From Branchinecta lynchi (taxonomy: Eukaryota; Arthropoda; Branchiopoda; Anostraca; Branchinectidae), in contig JAKZAP010000007.1 of NCBI GenBank assembly GCA_023053575.1, positions 12,491,508-12,555,507 on the forward strand: a stretch of DNA of 64,000 nucleotides, read 5' to 3'. Each line of letters opens with the position of its first letter. The stretch's first letter is position 1. Under the pieces are notes generated by a model. It ran no database searches and was not told where the DNA came from. It saw only the letters and a program-made list of their open reading frames with translations. Position numbers and translations under genes: made by a program. Shown here piece after piece: positions 46,396-58,590 of this stretch.

Positions 46396-47340
46396 TAATC
46401 ATCAGAGAAAACCAAGTTCAGATATACCCCAATAAGCCATATCTACTTTGACGATACTCACCGAGACTTCCTGCCTTACTTCTGCCAAGTTTCCGGTTTC
46501 GCCCGAATTCCGAGCGAACTACTAGTCCAGCAAAAAAAGAAAATTCAGAATCGAATCCGGCGTATGTCCTTAACAAACAACACATCTAATCAACTTTAAA
46601 TAAAACTTTGACTTAAAAAGAGATTCCGGTTACAACCGGATTCCGGACTAATTATATGTCCGGGTAAAAAATTATTGTTATCTACAGAATCAACCTCTCT
46701 TCTTACCCCCATATCTGTCATCTAATCAAACTTTTGCTTTGTAACAAATTTTCCGGTTTTGAACGGATTCCGGGCGAACTAGTTATCCGGCGAGAAAATG
46801 GTTTTCACCACCGTGATCAGCATGTCTTTTTACCCTTTATTCGGACATTTAATGAACTTCAGATGAAACTTTTACTTTTAAAAAGCTTTCCGGTTTTCGC
46901 CGGATTCCGGACGAACTACTTGTTTGGCGAGAAAATGGTTTTCACCATCGTGTTCAGCATGTCTTCTTACCTCTAAATCGAACATTTAATCAACTTCAAA
47001 TAAAACTTTTACTTTTAACCAGCTTTCCGGTTTTTGCCGGATTCCGGACGAGCTACTTTTCCGACGAGAAAATGGTTTTCAGTATCGTACAATAGACTAT
47101 CACATTATCTTTTTAAAAATATTTTATTTGTCCCCTAATTTGAACCCCCACCCCTAAATGTAGGGCTACAGAGCCCATCTACGAACTTGACCTTACCCTT
47201 GACCCAATTAATCCTCACACAAAGTTTCATCAAAATATCTCATTCCCTTCGAGAGTTATTGTGCTCACAGACAGACGGACATACGGAAATTTTTGCAATG
47301 TCATAGGTATCCCTCCACTTACGTTCTGGGAACCCAAAAA
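46396..47340 (-). mobile_element. Dispersed family A element, copy 4
   Basis: Inverted: head GGGAACCCAAAAACAC at about 47329-47345, then AACTCTCGAAGGG and several subrepeats reading TCCGGAC(G)AACTAnTnnTCCGGCGAGAAAATG on the plus strand. The tail end lacks the GGGATCCCATC phrase and ends in ATCATCAGAGAAAACCAAGTTC. Confidence 0.8.
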
Positions 47341-48366
47341 CACAGTGGCATCGGAATGAATTAACTTCTGTTTTGCAAAAATAAGCACATACCGGGTTGT
47401 TGGGCACTTGCAGCCTCAATGGCACTCGACAGCCTTCGACCATAAAGCGATCGTAATGTCCGTCGGTTGGTCTGTCACTAGTTTGGGCACTTTCACGTAA
47501 GCTCGGAGAACTGGGCACGCATATAAAGGACCCGACCCAATCTCAACGGCAGCGACCCGGATCCGACCATTCTTGTTGGAGTGTGGAGGGAGGGGGGAAT
47601 CCGGGATTTTGCATCAGAATAAGTTGCGAACGTGTGATTCTGTTCGAGCAAAAACTTTATATGTGGTTGGTTCAAATGCTAGATATATTCCGTAAATTTT
47701 TCCGAACCGCATCCGACCATGGTGGGGACCGGGAGGGGGGGGGGATTTGTAGCATGCGTTAGGAGGGACCAACCGGATGGAGGGATTTTTGATACAACTT
47801 GGATCTTACACAGGTCACGGGTCATAGATACGTTATTTCGAGGTCTAGGCTGGACCTGGCTTCGTTTGGGGAAGTTTGAGGGGAGTTGCCGGAAATTTTG
47901 CGGTAGTGCTCCGATTCGATAAAACTTGATAGGTGCTGGAGAATTAAATGATCTAAACATAAAATTGTTGTGTCCGAATAGTATTCGACCACGGTGGTGG
48001 GAGTTAGAGGGGGAGGCCCGAAATTTCACTTTCCAGAACAATGCTTTCCAAAAGCAGCGGAACGCCAGAACAGCTCAGGAAAGCTAAGCCAGTTCTTGCG
48101 CTGGTGGTCTTTACGACGTCAGCTATAACTTACCACTTTTCTTTCAATCTGTTTTGGGGGTCCGCTGCTTTTGGAAAGCGAAATTTTGGAACGTTATACA
48201 GCCTAGTCTTTCTTCAGTCTTTCCGTGTTTCAATGAGCGTGGCAGAGTTTTCGCTTTGCTTTCCGGAAACACCCGTGAGAACACCAGCATAGCCTTTTAC
48301 TGTGCCGTTGCGCTCGGGCAAACAGTCAAAGTCAAAATCGGTCAGTAATCTTGATTATACTTGTAG

Positions 48367-48870
48367 GAACATGAAAAGTACCTGCGAGAGCAGCAGATAG
48401 CGGTGGCTGCACAGCAACAGAAAACTCTAAAAGAGCACAATCGACAGAACACAGAAACGCAGAAGGAGCAACTTCGTCAGTTACATAAACAGCAAGAACA
48501 CCTAGAGGAGATCGACCAACGGCCAGTTGGTCGCAAAGTGCCGTCGGGATCGACAGACAATGAACCGGATGATACCGACCCAAAGGCGAATTCAACTTCG
48601 GAGTACGACTATTATTACTATGATTACGACTATCCGGGGGAGGACAAGGGAAATTTCTACAAACACGACGAGTACGATCCCGACGGTCGGATAGTCGAGC
48701 CAGCAGAAGAAATTAAGCTGCCTGTCTTACCCAGTGCAAAATCGAGTGCATCGAAGTCTAGCTCGACGAAGAGCACGACGCGGAAGCCTGTGACGTCAAA
48801 GACGGTGACGACTAAGACCTCGTCTTCTAAGTCAAAAAGCTCTAAGTCTGAGCCAAAGTCGAGAAACTGA
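48367..48870 (+). CDS. Chitin-binding cuticle-like protein, terminal exon
   Basis: Phase-0 exon after TTGTAG, running 167 codons to TGA at 48868-48870. It starts with a long Gln/Glu/Lys-rich segment (EHEKYLREQQIAVAAQQQ ... KEQLRQLHKQQEHLEEIDQ, about residues 143-193 of the partial peptide) predicted to form a coiled coil with the end of the previous exon. Next comes an acidic, aromatic stretch (EYDYYYYDYDYPGEDKG), then a Lys/Ser/Thr-rich tail (SSASKSSSTKSTTRKPVTS...). Tyr-rich and Gln/Lys-rich tails in extracellular matrix proteins are common sites of cross-linking; that use here is inference. The three exons leave about 309 residues plus a missing N terminus. No frameshift is seen. Confidence 0.9.
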   Translation, partial: EHEKYLREQQIAVAAQQQKTLKEHNRQNTETQKEQLRQLHKQQEHLEEIDQRPVGRKVPSGSTDNEPDDTDPKANSTSEYDYYYYDYDYPGEDKGNFYKHDEYDPDGRIVEPAEEIKLPVLPSAKSSASKSSSTKSTTRKPVTSKTVTTKTSSSKSKSSKSEPKSRN

Positions 48871-49687
48871 GTGAATAGTGCAAGTTGGGACCTAGGCTAA
48901 TTAAAACGTGATTATGTGACTGAATCATACTACGTCAGAGATATTCATCAGAAGTGCAAGATTAGATTGTGTAGGAGCAAACAAGCATAGTTTTTAGTGC
49001 AGCACATGGAAGGAAAGATCTGCGGTGTCCATTTGACCTGGAATGAATTTTGAAATCTTTACAGTGTTGCAATGGTTCCGAGATGACCGACAATGGTGGT
49101 CCCATGGACGTCTTTACCTTATGGTAGCTCTGCTGTTGGAACCGATATAGTAGTGGATGCACAGCGTGTGTACAATCTTGAAGAGTGACTTTGGCGAACG
49201 TAGTTGCCTTGCTCGTCTGTGAATGTGGGCGTTTCCGAAGAAGGTAGATGCCTACCCTTTGGACAGTGGGAAGAGAAGATTGTGAAGCTGCCCACATCAT
49301 GTCAAGTGTATCCAACCTAGCTGCACAACTAATCCGGTAGCCCCAGCCCACCCTAACGTCACCTTGACAGCAATAAGAAAATTAGCCTCTCATCTGAGCA
49401 AGTCGCCGCATTCCATGATCAGGAATAGATCAAACTGTAGTACTTGTACCATATCCTAGGTTCACGATATGGTGTAAAGGTACAAGAAGCAGCGCATAAA
49501 GTTACTCGGCCTATCAGGCGAACGGTGAAATGAGGGCTTTGTCGATCCACCGCGAAAAACGAGGAAAGTTCGATTTTCTTCTTCCATGAGAGTCGAGAGA
49601 CAGATTCTACTTAAAAAATGTCGATGATCGGAGCCCTGTGTTCCAGCCTTAACCTTATAGACGAACTACTCCGACTTCGACCACTTA
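48871..49687 (+). other. 3' UTR and downstream of the chitin-binding gene
   Basis: No clear polyadenylation signal could be fixed. 49526-49620 is duplicated at 50757-50852. Confidence 0.45.
49526..49620 (+). repeat. 95-bp direct repeat, copy 1
   Basis: TGAAATGAGGGCTTTGTCGA to AGATTCTACTTAAAAAATG is repeated almost exactly at 50757-50852. Both TIR elements at 49688 and 50225 lie between the copies. Confidence 0.9.
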
Positions 49688-50041
49688 GAGTGTGTTCCAC
49701 CCTACTTACCGTAGCTACTACGCTTGACGTCACGAAGGCCATGTTCCGGCCTTCTAACAATAGTAACTATTAGTTACTATTTTCGTTCCAACCTTGTCAA
49801 AACTTACTACACTGACCATTTCAACCTTCTCGAAATAGTAACTAATAGTATATATTTGCTTACCATGCTCGGGAGCACAGCAAGCGTTATAACTACGAAT
49901 CTCTGTAACGTGATTGGTCCGATTAGCCCCTGACATGATGTTTACCCCAAAAAATTAAACGGTGTTCTAGCCTTGACGCCAAGAAGCCAAAAAACGTAAT
50001 GTCGTGCGCAGTAATCATGGTAAGTAGGGTGGAACACGCTC
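49688..50041. mobile_element. Small TIR element, 'GAGCGTGTTCC' family, copy 2
   Basis: 23-bp ends GAGTGTGTTCCACCCTACTT(ACC) and complement (50019-50041), one mismatch. The flanks read TTA on both sides, a possible 3-bp duplication. The interior matches 3361-3676 in inverted sense in part. Confidence 0.85.
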
Positions 50042-50224
50042 TTAGACTTGCTTCACGTCAGTGAACAAGGTTCCGACTTTGTGAAGTCATGACTTCATTG
50101 AAGAATATGGAAAAAGGCTGTTCTTTGTTCTCATGTGTAAAATCAATCCCAGTGAGGTCTCGACTACTGCCGACATTTTGTATCTAAACATTACTAGTTT
50201 GAGTGTGAGTCTCGGTACTCAAAC

Positions 50225-50638
50225 CAAGAGATGCGTGTTTGTAGATACTATGGTATCTGATACCACGGTCTAAAGTAATTTTTGCAATAATCGTGGTATC
50301 TAATATCACGGTCAAAAGGCTTTTTTGCAGTTATCGTGGTATCTGGCCAGTTATCGTGGTATCTGATATTCAGATACTACGGTCCGACCGTGGTATCTGA
50401 AAAGTCATCACACTTTCATCAAATTTTGTCAGATTGTTGAGAAAGAAGTTTAGCACTTGGTGATGTAACTGGATATCAGTTTTTCTTTTGGGATGACTTC
50501 GAAAAGCGCGATTTCGGCTATAGTCGTTTTTGTAGAGCAACCGTGTATCAGATACCACGGTAACTGTAAAAACGACTAATTGCAAATCCAGTTACCGTTG
50601 TAAGAGATACCATGGTATCAGCAAAAACGCAACTCTTG
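50225..50638. mobile_element. Small TIR element, 'GTTGCGTTTTTG' family, copy 2
   Basis: CAAGAGATGCGTGTTTG at the left, CAAAAACGCAACTCTTG at the right; interior GATACCACGGT palindromes as in 4498-4862. Confidence 0.78.
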
Positions 50639-50640
50639 TT

Positions 50641-50890
50641 TTGTAGTCGCTGTCCTGAGTCGCTGTCCTGATAGAGCGCTGTCCTGGTGGCTATTTAAGG
50701 CCATAAATGATAGAGCGCTGTCCTGGTGGCTATTTGATAGAGCGTAAGTAACTACACTGAAATGAGGGCTTTGTCGATCCACCGCGAAAGACGAGGAAAG
50801 TTCGATTTTCTTCTTCCACGAGAGTCGAGAGACAGATTCTACTTAAAAAATGATAGAGAGCTGTCCTGGTGGCTATTTAAGGCCATAAAT
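50641..50890 (+). repeat. Short tandem/dispersed duplications around 'GATAGAGCGCTGTCCTGGTG'
   Basis: The phrase occurs at about 50670, 50709 and 50850 with GCTATTTAAGGCCATAAAT following two of the three. The second copy of the 95-bp repeat (50757-50852) sits between them. Confidence 0.8.
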
Positions 50891-50899
50891 TGGCACTGC

Positions 50900-52477
50900 A
50901 GTGAGCTCTGATATTTCTTAAGTAAATACGTTTTGTATATATTTGCACGCAAATAATTTCAAACAAAGAGCCGAGCGAAGCCCTTTAACGGTTCTTAACG
51001 ATTGTGTAAAGCGGGACGTTACGTATTTACACTACCTTGACATGGTCAATGGCGGGGGAGTAAGCTAAATGCAGTATCGATTTATGGCTCCAAAAAGCTG
51101 ACATACTCTGCTCTATCCCACTCTGAAATCTTGAGTCTTTCGCCGATATGTAGTAATCAGCACCCGGCATTGCAAAGGGCAGTGTTGCCATATGTCGCAC
51201 GATAGTGTGAATTGTCACTCAATTTTGTTTTTGTCACCCTTGTCCTACGTAGGACATAAAAATAACTCTATCTCAGAAAATGACCAAATGTGTAATTTTT
51301 GCAGCAGGGATTCCGACCAGAAGTGACTATTTCAAGTATTTTTCATGAAAGTAAAATTAAGATGTGTAATTTTTACAGAGGTGATTCCGGCCAAATGTGA
51401 ACATTTCGTGGAAATAACTGCAAAATAAATTTCACTCCCATTTCACTCTCTGTTTTGGGCCAAAAGTCACTCTCTAAATATTTCTGATGTGGCAACCCTG
51501 GCAAAGGGTTGACGAGAAACAAATTGGCCTTTACGAAATGTGTGTCCCAGAGGCATGATCTTGCCAGCACTTCAACCCCGGTCCACGGTGTCCGTCGTGG
51601 CGGCCGAATAGCCTCCTACCGTAACAATAATAATAATAATGTCTTTCAAGCCTTAGGGTTCTATACACGATTCAAGCCATTTGAACGGTTACAGAATCAA
51701 GGCAGATTAACAGATCCTGAATATTAAACCGTGAAAATATTTCATGCAGCCTTGGCGTTGATGTTCTGCAAACGTGAGTGATTTTCGATGCAAAAAATGG
51801 TTCGGTATTTAATGCTCAAGCTTAAGATAAATGGTCCAAAACAACTCACGTCATTTGCAATTCATGCTAAATTAGCGAAAAAAATCGTCACAATATTGTG
51901 AGGTCGTTTGCGATAAATCGTCATGAAGGTCGCTCATGTTGGCTGTTGCAAGAAATTGTCATTTGGAGTCCTGTTGATTCGACCGGTGTTCGTTAGACTT
52001 AACGTGTCGCATGAAGGGGTTATTGTTAGTCATCAATCGATTCTTGGTTCTAAAGCATGGTTTACGGCGCGCGATTGATGTTTCCACTCACACTCCTGTT
52101 CGAGGGTGTCTAGGATGATAAGAATATAACAAAATAAGAATATTAATAAAATAATAAGAATATTATAAATAAGAATATTATATAATAAGAATATATAATA
52201 ATAAGAATATTATAAAAATATAACGTACTCATAATATATACATAATTTGTCAATGGATAAGGAGAGTAATTGCACCAGGACAGGATCCTGCCTCTTAGCT
52301 CTTAAGGAAGAAGAAGAAAGTCGGAACAGGGGTGGTACCCATTGTTTTTCGCGACGGGCCAACACCAGATCTGGAGTTTGTAATGAATTCTAAGAACTAC
52401 CAAAACCTATGTCATATTCCATTTCCTCTCTCTGATTTAATACGCAGACCTCTAAAACGAACAGGATGAGTTAACAA
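50900..52477. other. Region without recognisable gene
   Basis: Contains an AT-rich simple-sequence tract at about 52110-52245 (units like AATAAGAATATTATA) and a short (AAT)n at 51625-51640. No exon recognised. Confidence 0.45.
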
Positions 52478-53326
52478 GACCAAAGGTTTCGATGGGATCC
52501 CAAAAATATTTGATCCAGACAATTCGGTCTTGTAGATATCCGTTCTTCGCCAGTACTTAGGCCTACAACTATACGTCATATCTACTTTCACGAAATAAAA
52601 AAAAAAAACTCCCGCTACTTCTGCCAAATGTCCAGTTTTCGGCTGAATTCCGGGCGAACTACTTGTCCGGCAAAAACTAAAGCTCAAAAACGAATTCAGC
52701 GTCTCTCCTTACTCGAACATATAATCAACTTCTGATAAAGCTTTAAATTTTCAGATTGTTGCCAAATTCCGGTCGAACTATTTGTCTGACGAGAAAGTAA
52801 TTTTAATATCTGGATTCAGCATGCCTCCTTACCACTATATCGAACGTCTTTCAACTTCAGAACTTTTACTTATAACAAATTTTCCTGTTTCAGCCGAACT
52901 CCGGGCGAACTACTTATCCGACGAAAAAATTATAGTCACATAAATGTTCAGCATGTCTTCTTATCCCTGAATCAAACATCTAATAAACTTTAAATAAAAC
53001 CTTTACTTTCAACAAACTTTTCAGTTTTAACCGGATTTCAGGCGAACTACTTGTCCGGCAAGAAAATGATTTTCGTATTCAGCATGTCTTCTTACCTCTA
53101 AAATGACTATCTCATTAGCTTTTACAAATATTTGGTTCGCCTATAATGTCAATCCCCTCCCCCACCCCTAAATATAGGGCTACAGACTCGATCTGTCCCT
53201 TGACCCAAAGAATGCTGACACCAAGTTTCATCAGAATATCTCATTCCCTTCGAGAGTCATCTGGTTCACATACGGACGGACAGACGGTCATAGGTATCCC
53301 TCCACTGACGTGTTGGGATCCCAAAA
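52470..53326 (-). mobile_element. Dispersed family A element, copy 5
   Basis: Inverted copy with both ends: AACAAGACCAAAGGTTTCGA TGGGATCCC at the low side, GACGTGTTGGGATCCCAAAA at the high side. Between them are plus-strand CCGGGCGAACTACTTGTCCG-type subrepeats and the CATTCCCTTCGAGAGT block. Confidence 0.85.
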
Positions 53327-54027
53327 AGAAAACGCCGAATCTATGATTTAGAGCTCCATTACTTCTTTCAAAAAATTATTGTCCTTACAGATCGTATGGG
53401 CTCTGACAGACGATTAGGCTCGGGGGGGGGGGGGGGGCAATGTTATTCCTGCCAGGATTTCAGCACCATCGCTAATTCACTGCGCGAAAGCTTAGACTTT
53501 GTCGACTTGACGATATAAGCGCAGGATACCTAACCAGAAAATCCTGGCTGTTTTGTAAAAAAATACCAAGTGCAGTGACTTTGAAAATATGCTAAAAACT
53601 TGTACCCACAGAGTTTATAGCTCACCTCACCTTAGTGCAGTTTATATTTGTAGTTGATTATTTATGGTTTGCTGGAGTATCTTAGTTTATTGCTGACTGC
53701 ATCTATTTTTGAAGTGCAAAACGCATATATTTTTCCATTAAATGGACTTAAAATATAACTGCCTGATTAGGCTTGAGGGAAAGTAGTCAGTTTACGATTC
53801 AGTCCACAACGAGAATTCGCCTTGCAGTCGACCGTGAAAATAATTTAAGTAAAAAAGCGATTCGTGCTGATGTATTTTCAACAGAAGATCAACCAGCCAC
53901 GCCTTTTTATGACAGAAGTGACTGAGCGAATCCTCGAAACGGACGACAGTCGTCACTTATTGCGCTGATTCAAGGGTAACTCTTACTGACCCCCCCCCCG
54001 CCCCCTCTGGAACCTCATACTATTTTA
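53327..54027. other. Region without recognisable gene
   Basis: Poly-G run at about 53420-53437 and poly-C near 53990. No gene recognised. Confidence 0.35.
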
Positions 54028-54200
54028 TTTATTTATTTATTTCCGGTCAGAACTGAGGAGTACAAAATAATGTATAAAACAGAACTATACCTAAACCATC
54101 TGGTCCATTCATTGACATATAAATACTATAAAAAATACACACGATTTCAACAACTAAGTTACAATTATTTACGCACTATATTATTTATTTGGAAAGGGAG
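54028..54200 (-). mobile_element. Retrotransposon 3' end in inverse orientation, (TAAA)n tail
   Basis: The plus strand starts (TTTA)n then TTTCCGGTCAGAACTGAGGA; on the minus strand this is a 3' UTR ending in AAATAAATAAATAAA. Confidence 0.5.
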
Positions 54201-54275
54201 CGACTTCCTTTGCGGTTAAACGTAGTCCCGACATCTGTGTTTTAGGATGACGCCTGGTAACGCTGTCATCAGCTG

Positions 54276-54493
54276 AATACTCTATATGACTAAGTCCAAA
54301 ACACGCCAGCGATCCTAAGGAAGACGGAGTAAGCGTGTCCTTACGACTCAAACTCAACGACTAAAATCGTGTGTCAATCAATCGCCGCGATGTTTGGGAG
54401 CAACCGTGACACCACTTCTGCCTTTCTTCCGCTAGATACCCGGAGAGACCGGAGATTTTGCATCGGCAAGGAGAGATAGTCATTAAGAGTATT
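54276..54493. mobile_element. Family E element, short form, copy 3
   Basis: AATACTCTATATGACTAAGT to GTCATTAAGAGTATT, about 218 bp, with the conserved middle (TTCTTCCGCTAG, GGAGATTTTGCATCGGCAAG). The last eight bases are the complement of the first eight. Confidence 0.85.
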
Positions 54494-54983
54494 TGCGGGA
54501 CATGGACCATTTCGTGTAAAATGGTATCTCAGAATTTCCCGGAATATAGTCGCGATTTCTTTTAGACTTTACCGCGCATAATGAACGTATGAGATACCGA
54601 TGTATACTACATACTGAACGATTTTGCGTGAAAGTGCGGCTTAAACTTCTCCCTCCATTGACCTTACGCGATAGCCTTGTCACTAAGGAGTTTGGGTTTC
54701 GCCGCTGACTCCCGCTACTATGGTCTAGTTGTTGTGACTCGTGTCTCATCGAGGCTGCGCTAGAAATTCCCTTGACCACCTCGGCGTTTGGGAATAAAAG
54801 AGCAGATTAGTACCTGAGAGCAAATGGATTATTAAACGTCCATGTTTTAGAGAGTAATAAACCGACTCTCCCAAAACAGACATACAACTAGGTGATAACA
54901 TCTAATAAAGATGAACAAATGGTGTAATGCCAAATTTAATGCCATTTAATTCCAAAAGCCTAACGGCCACAGCAAGAACAAAG

Positions 54984-55440
54984 TATGAATGAATTTATTA
55001 AGTGATTTAACCTTACGGCATTTCACAACTAACAAAGGAACTAAACTAAACATCTAAAATAAACTACAAATCACTTAATTTTGTACAAAACTAATCAAAA
55101 AAGAAAAAAGAAAAAAAAAAAAAATACACAGACAATTCCTCTTCTAGCTTTTAGCTAAAAAAATAAGAAGAACGAATAGAAGGAACATAAACATACATAT
55201 TATTTCCATGATGCTGCACTGCTACCTCGCTACATTTGTTGCTACCCCCAAACATATATGTGCAATTCATTTAATTAGTTCATCCTCTCCTAGAATTTCC
55301 CTTAAAAAATTACCCCTTAAACCTTTCAGTTGGCACACACAGGGTATAAGTAAAGACCAACACTTACCCTATTTTTCCCTATATATTTGCTCTTTTCCCC
55401 AATTGGGAAGGCATGACGTATGATCCACGCTGCCAATCCT
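54984..55440 (-). mobile_element. Retrotransposon 3' end in inverse orientation
   Basis: On the minus strand a broken frame with TLCVPTERFKG, resembling the C-terminal 'RFKG.FLRE' end of some LINEs, is followed by a 3' UTR with AGCTAAAAGCTAG and then TTAATAAATTCATTCATACT. Stops interrupt the frame. Confidence 0.5.
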
Positions 55441-56387
55441 TGTACGTGAGTGTAGGGGGGGGGGGGGGGGGTAGCCGATTTTCTAGAAGTGGCAAGGTAG
55501 GAGTTTCAATCTTGAAGCCTGGGTATCATTTGTACGTTGGTGCAAGGGCTAACAGGACGAAACTTTAAATGGTTCACTCTTTTTTTTTTCTATCAACTAT
55601 TACGAGAACTATTACAGCCTACATTTTCAGATTCTTATATGAATAAGCCAATCCAGACCAACTGAAAAAACGACCTTTTTGATGCCAAACCACAATGATC
55701 ATGGTGGTTACTGCCCGAAACGACTACAATGTTCCGAAAGGATTGTATGCGGTCGCTGCCACAGACATATATTAAACGCCTTGTGATTTAAAAATAAGTT
55801 TTCGTTTCCATATCCCGATGCCTCACTCAAGAGAAGCTCTCCTCAACTTAACGAAATTATCACGGAAAACAAAATCAAGCTAACGTGGTCGATGGGAAGT
55901 AACTTTTCTGCGCCGTGTTACTTTGACTGTGCGCACACTGCTTCTGACTTAACTCCTTTAAAGGATTCCTCTTACATTCCACTGTTTTCACACACACAGT
56001 GGTGACGCAGGTGGCCTCCTGAACTCTCAAATCTTTCTCTTCAACAAAATTCTTGAGAATCGATTTCTTTGAATTTTTCTTTTTTCAGCGCCAGCCGAGA
56101 TTTTCCTAGGTTGCTCGACAATACGACCCCCATAAAATCCAATAATGAATTGCCAGCACATGTGCTAGAAAACAATAGCAATCACACGTGATATTTTGGT
56201 AAAAGTTCGGGGAATAAGCATTAAAGCTTCCGGTTCATACCGAGTCGCGCATTAGCCCCACGGCAGTCAGCACTGAAGTCGGAAGCCAAAACTGACAAGC
56301 TCAAAGTTTGACAGAACGGAGTTGGGTGGAGCACAAATAGAGGCAGCGGCATTTTAATCAGTTTCAAACACGGCCAGGCTTAAGAGG
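55441..56387. other. Region without recognisable gene
   Basis: Poly-G run at about 55455-55472. No exon or repeat family recognised. Confidence 0.35.
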
Positions 56388-56605
56388 AATACTCTATATG
56401 ACCAAGTCCAAAACACGCCCTTGATCCTCAGGAAGAAGGAGTAAGCGTGTCCGTACGACTCAAACTCAACGACTCAAATCCTGTGTCAATCAATCACCGC
56501 GATCTTAGAGAGCAGCTTTGACACCACTTCTGCCATTCTTCCGCTAGATACCCGGAGAGGCCGGAGATTTTGCATCGGCAAGGAGAGATAGTCGTCGAGA
56601 GTATT
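56388..56605. mobile_element. Family E element, short form, copy 4
   Basis: AATACTCTATATGACCAAGT to GTCGTCGAGAGTATT; same middle module as copies 1-3. Confidence 0.87.
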
Positions 56606-57239
56606 GAAAATAGCCAAACAAACCTGATAAAGTAACGTGACATTGTTAGTTTATGCTAGCACATCTAGCGGATAAAAAAGAGCTGATCTTGAAGGAATTT
56701 CATGAAGGGCGTATAGATTTGTTTTGACTTGACATGTCAGTGAGCAGGCACTCTCAAACCTGATTTCGTCACTACACTACCCCGGCCGCGCCCATTTCCC
56801 GCGTCATAGTAGAATTTACGCTGTGGGGACGGCCACAGATATTCTGAACGTCATAACTAGAGCAGATAGGGGAAAATAAAAAAATACCTTTGCCAAATCC
56901 AACTATTTCAATGTATTCAGTTAAATGACAAAATAAGTTGGCTTTTCAGTTAAACTTTAACAAAACGACCGTTTTCTCCTGTTATTTAGCACCACACGGT
57001 CACTGTAGTCCATTATATCGTAAAGCTTTAGGAAAGCAATTTTTGCGCTCCTTCTATTTTATTTCGTTCTGGTGTAGCTCCTGTCCTGTGGAAGACGGAG
57101 ATCCAAAAGATGAAATCATGCTATTTTAAATATGCGAAGCACCTGCTGCATTTGTCAAAACTATGTCGTAACGCTAGCGGAGAAGTTCTAAATCCAAGAT
57201 CCAAGCGTTACCCTTTTGGAAGTTTCCTTTTCACTAACC

Positions 57240-58590
57240 AACAAGACCAAAGATTTCGATGGGATCCCACAAATTTAATATTTGATCCAGACAATTTGAT
57301 CTTATCCGGTCTTCGCCGGACTCCTTTGACATTTTACTAATAAGATTTAGAAACAGAAGAAGTTCAATGGATAATCATCTGAGAAAACCAAGTTCAGATA
57401 TGGATTCACGATGTGTGTATTTACTAAATCTACTTTGACGAAAATGATCAAATCTTCCCGCCTTACTTCTGCCAAATCTCTGGTTTCGGCCGGATTCCGG
57501 TCGACCTACTTGCCCGGCAAAAACTAAAGCTCAAAAACGAATTCATCGTATCACCTTACCCCTATATCGAATCTAATCAACTTCAGATAAGACTAACTTT
57601 TAACAAATTTTCCGGTTTCAGCCGGATTCTGGGCGAACTATATGTCGGGGTAGACAATGATTGTCAAAAGCGGATTCAGCATGTCTTTTTACCCCTAAAT
57701 CGAACACCTAATCAACTTCAGATAAAACTTTTACTTTTGACAAATTTCCGGTTTCGGACGGATTCCGGACGAACTACTTGTCCGACAAGAAAATGACTTT
57801 CATATAAATGTTCAACGTATTTTCTTACTCTTAAATCGAACATCTAATCAGCCTTGTATACAACTTTTACTTTTAACAAACTCTCCGGTTTTGGCCGGAT
57901 TCCGGGCGAACTACTTGTTCGGCGAGAAAATGATTTTAATATTCATGTTTAGCAAGTCTGCTTACTCCTAAATCACTATCTCATCTTATCTGTTCAAAAA
58001 AAGATTGTTCGCCCCTTAATTTAAACCCCTCCCCCACCCCTAAATGTTGAGCTACAGGGCCCATCTATGCCCTCTTTTGATAAACGGGATCTATCCAGAA
58101 TAAGGATAGATTATTTCCGTTACTGTAAGTTTCGTCTATATCTGCCCCGGTCCCACAGTAATTCTAAGATTATTAAATCTTATGGAGCTACTGACATTTT
58201 GTCACAGCTGCAAGATTTGCATTCTAATTTCCGTCAGAAGTCTTGTTTACGTCTGTTGCCGCATCACCGACTGATTAGACTTTTTGGCTGATAGCTGATG
58301 CGTATTGTATGTTTGTATGTAATTTTCTTGTCGTCTTTTGTTCTTTTCTTTTTATTTCTATTTATCTCTTCTACTCCACACTCTTATGTTGTAAAAATTT
58401 TGTGGGTTACAAATACACTTTACTTTACTTTACTATGAACTCGACCTCTCTAGAGACCCAAATAGTCCTCACACAAAGTTTCATCAAAATATCTCATTCC
58501 CTTCGAGAGTTACCGTTCTTACAGACAGACAGTCGGACAACTTTTGCGATGTCATAGGTAGCCCTCACTTACGTTTTGGGATCTAAAAAA
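57240..58590 (-). mobile_element. Dispersed family A element, copy 6, carrying a retrotransposon insertion
   Basis: Inverted: AACAAGACCAAAGATTTCGA TGGGATCCC at the low side, CTTACGTTTTGGGATC at the high side, with a run of (C)CGGATTCCGG(A/G)CGAACTAC subrepeats between. It is interrupted at 58070-58432. Confidence 0.85.
58070..58432 (+). pseudogene. 5'-truncated non-LTR retrotransposon inserted in family A
   Basis: A 70-odd-codon frame ends the reverse-transcriptase tail (IDYFRYCKFRLYLPRS ... RQKSCLRLLPHHRLIRLFG, stop at 58289-58291), homologous to the end of the 1516-1977 frame. A T-rich 3' UTR and an (ACTTT)n tail follow. It is flanked by CTATG at 58065-58069 and 58433-58437, a 5-bp target duplication in family A. 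Confidence 0.85.

Larger units (their letters stand above)
45538..48366 (+). other. 2.8-kb intron of the chitin-binding protein gene
   Basis: GTAATT donor, TTATACTTGTAG acceptor. It contains an inverted family E copy, two family A pieces and retrotransposon tail sequence, annotated separately; 47346-48350 holds nothing else I recognise beyond CC/GG-rich phrases that resemble worn family B units (AACTTGGATCTT, CATCCGACCATGGTGGGG). Confidence 0.75.

Noticed and set aside
52110..52245. AT-rich repeated tract as a possible origin or matrix attachment region
   Set aside because: It is simple-sequence DNA; nothing in it specifies such a role.
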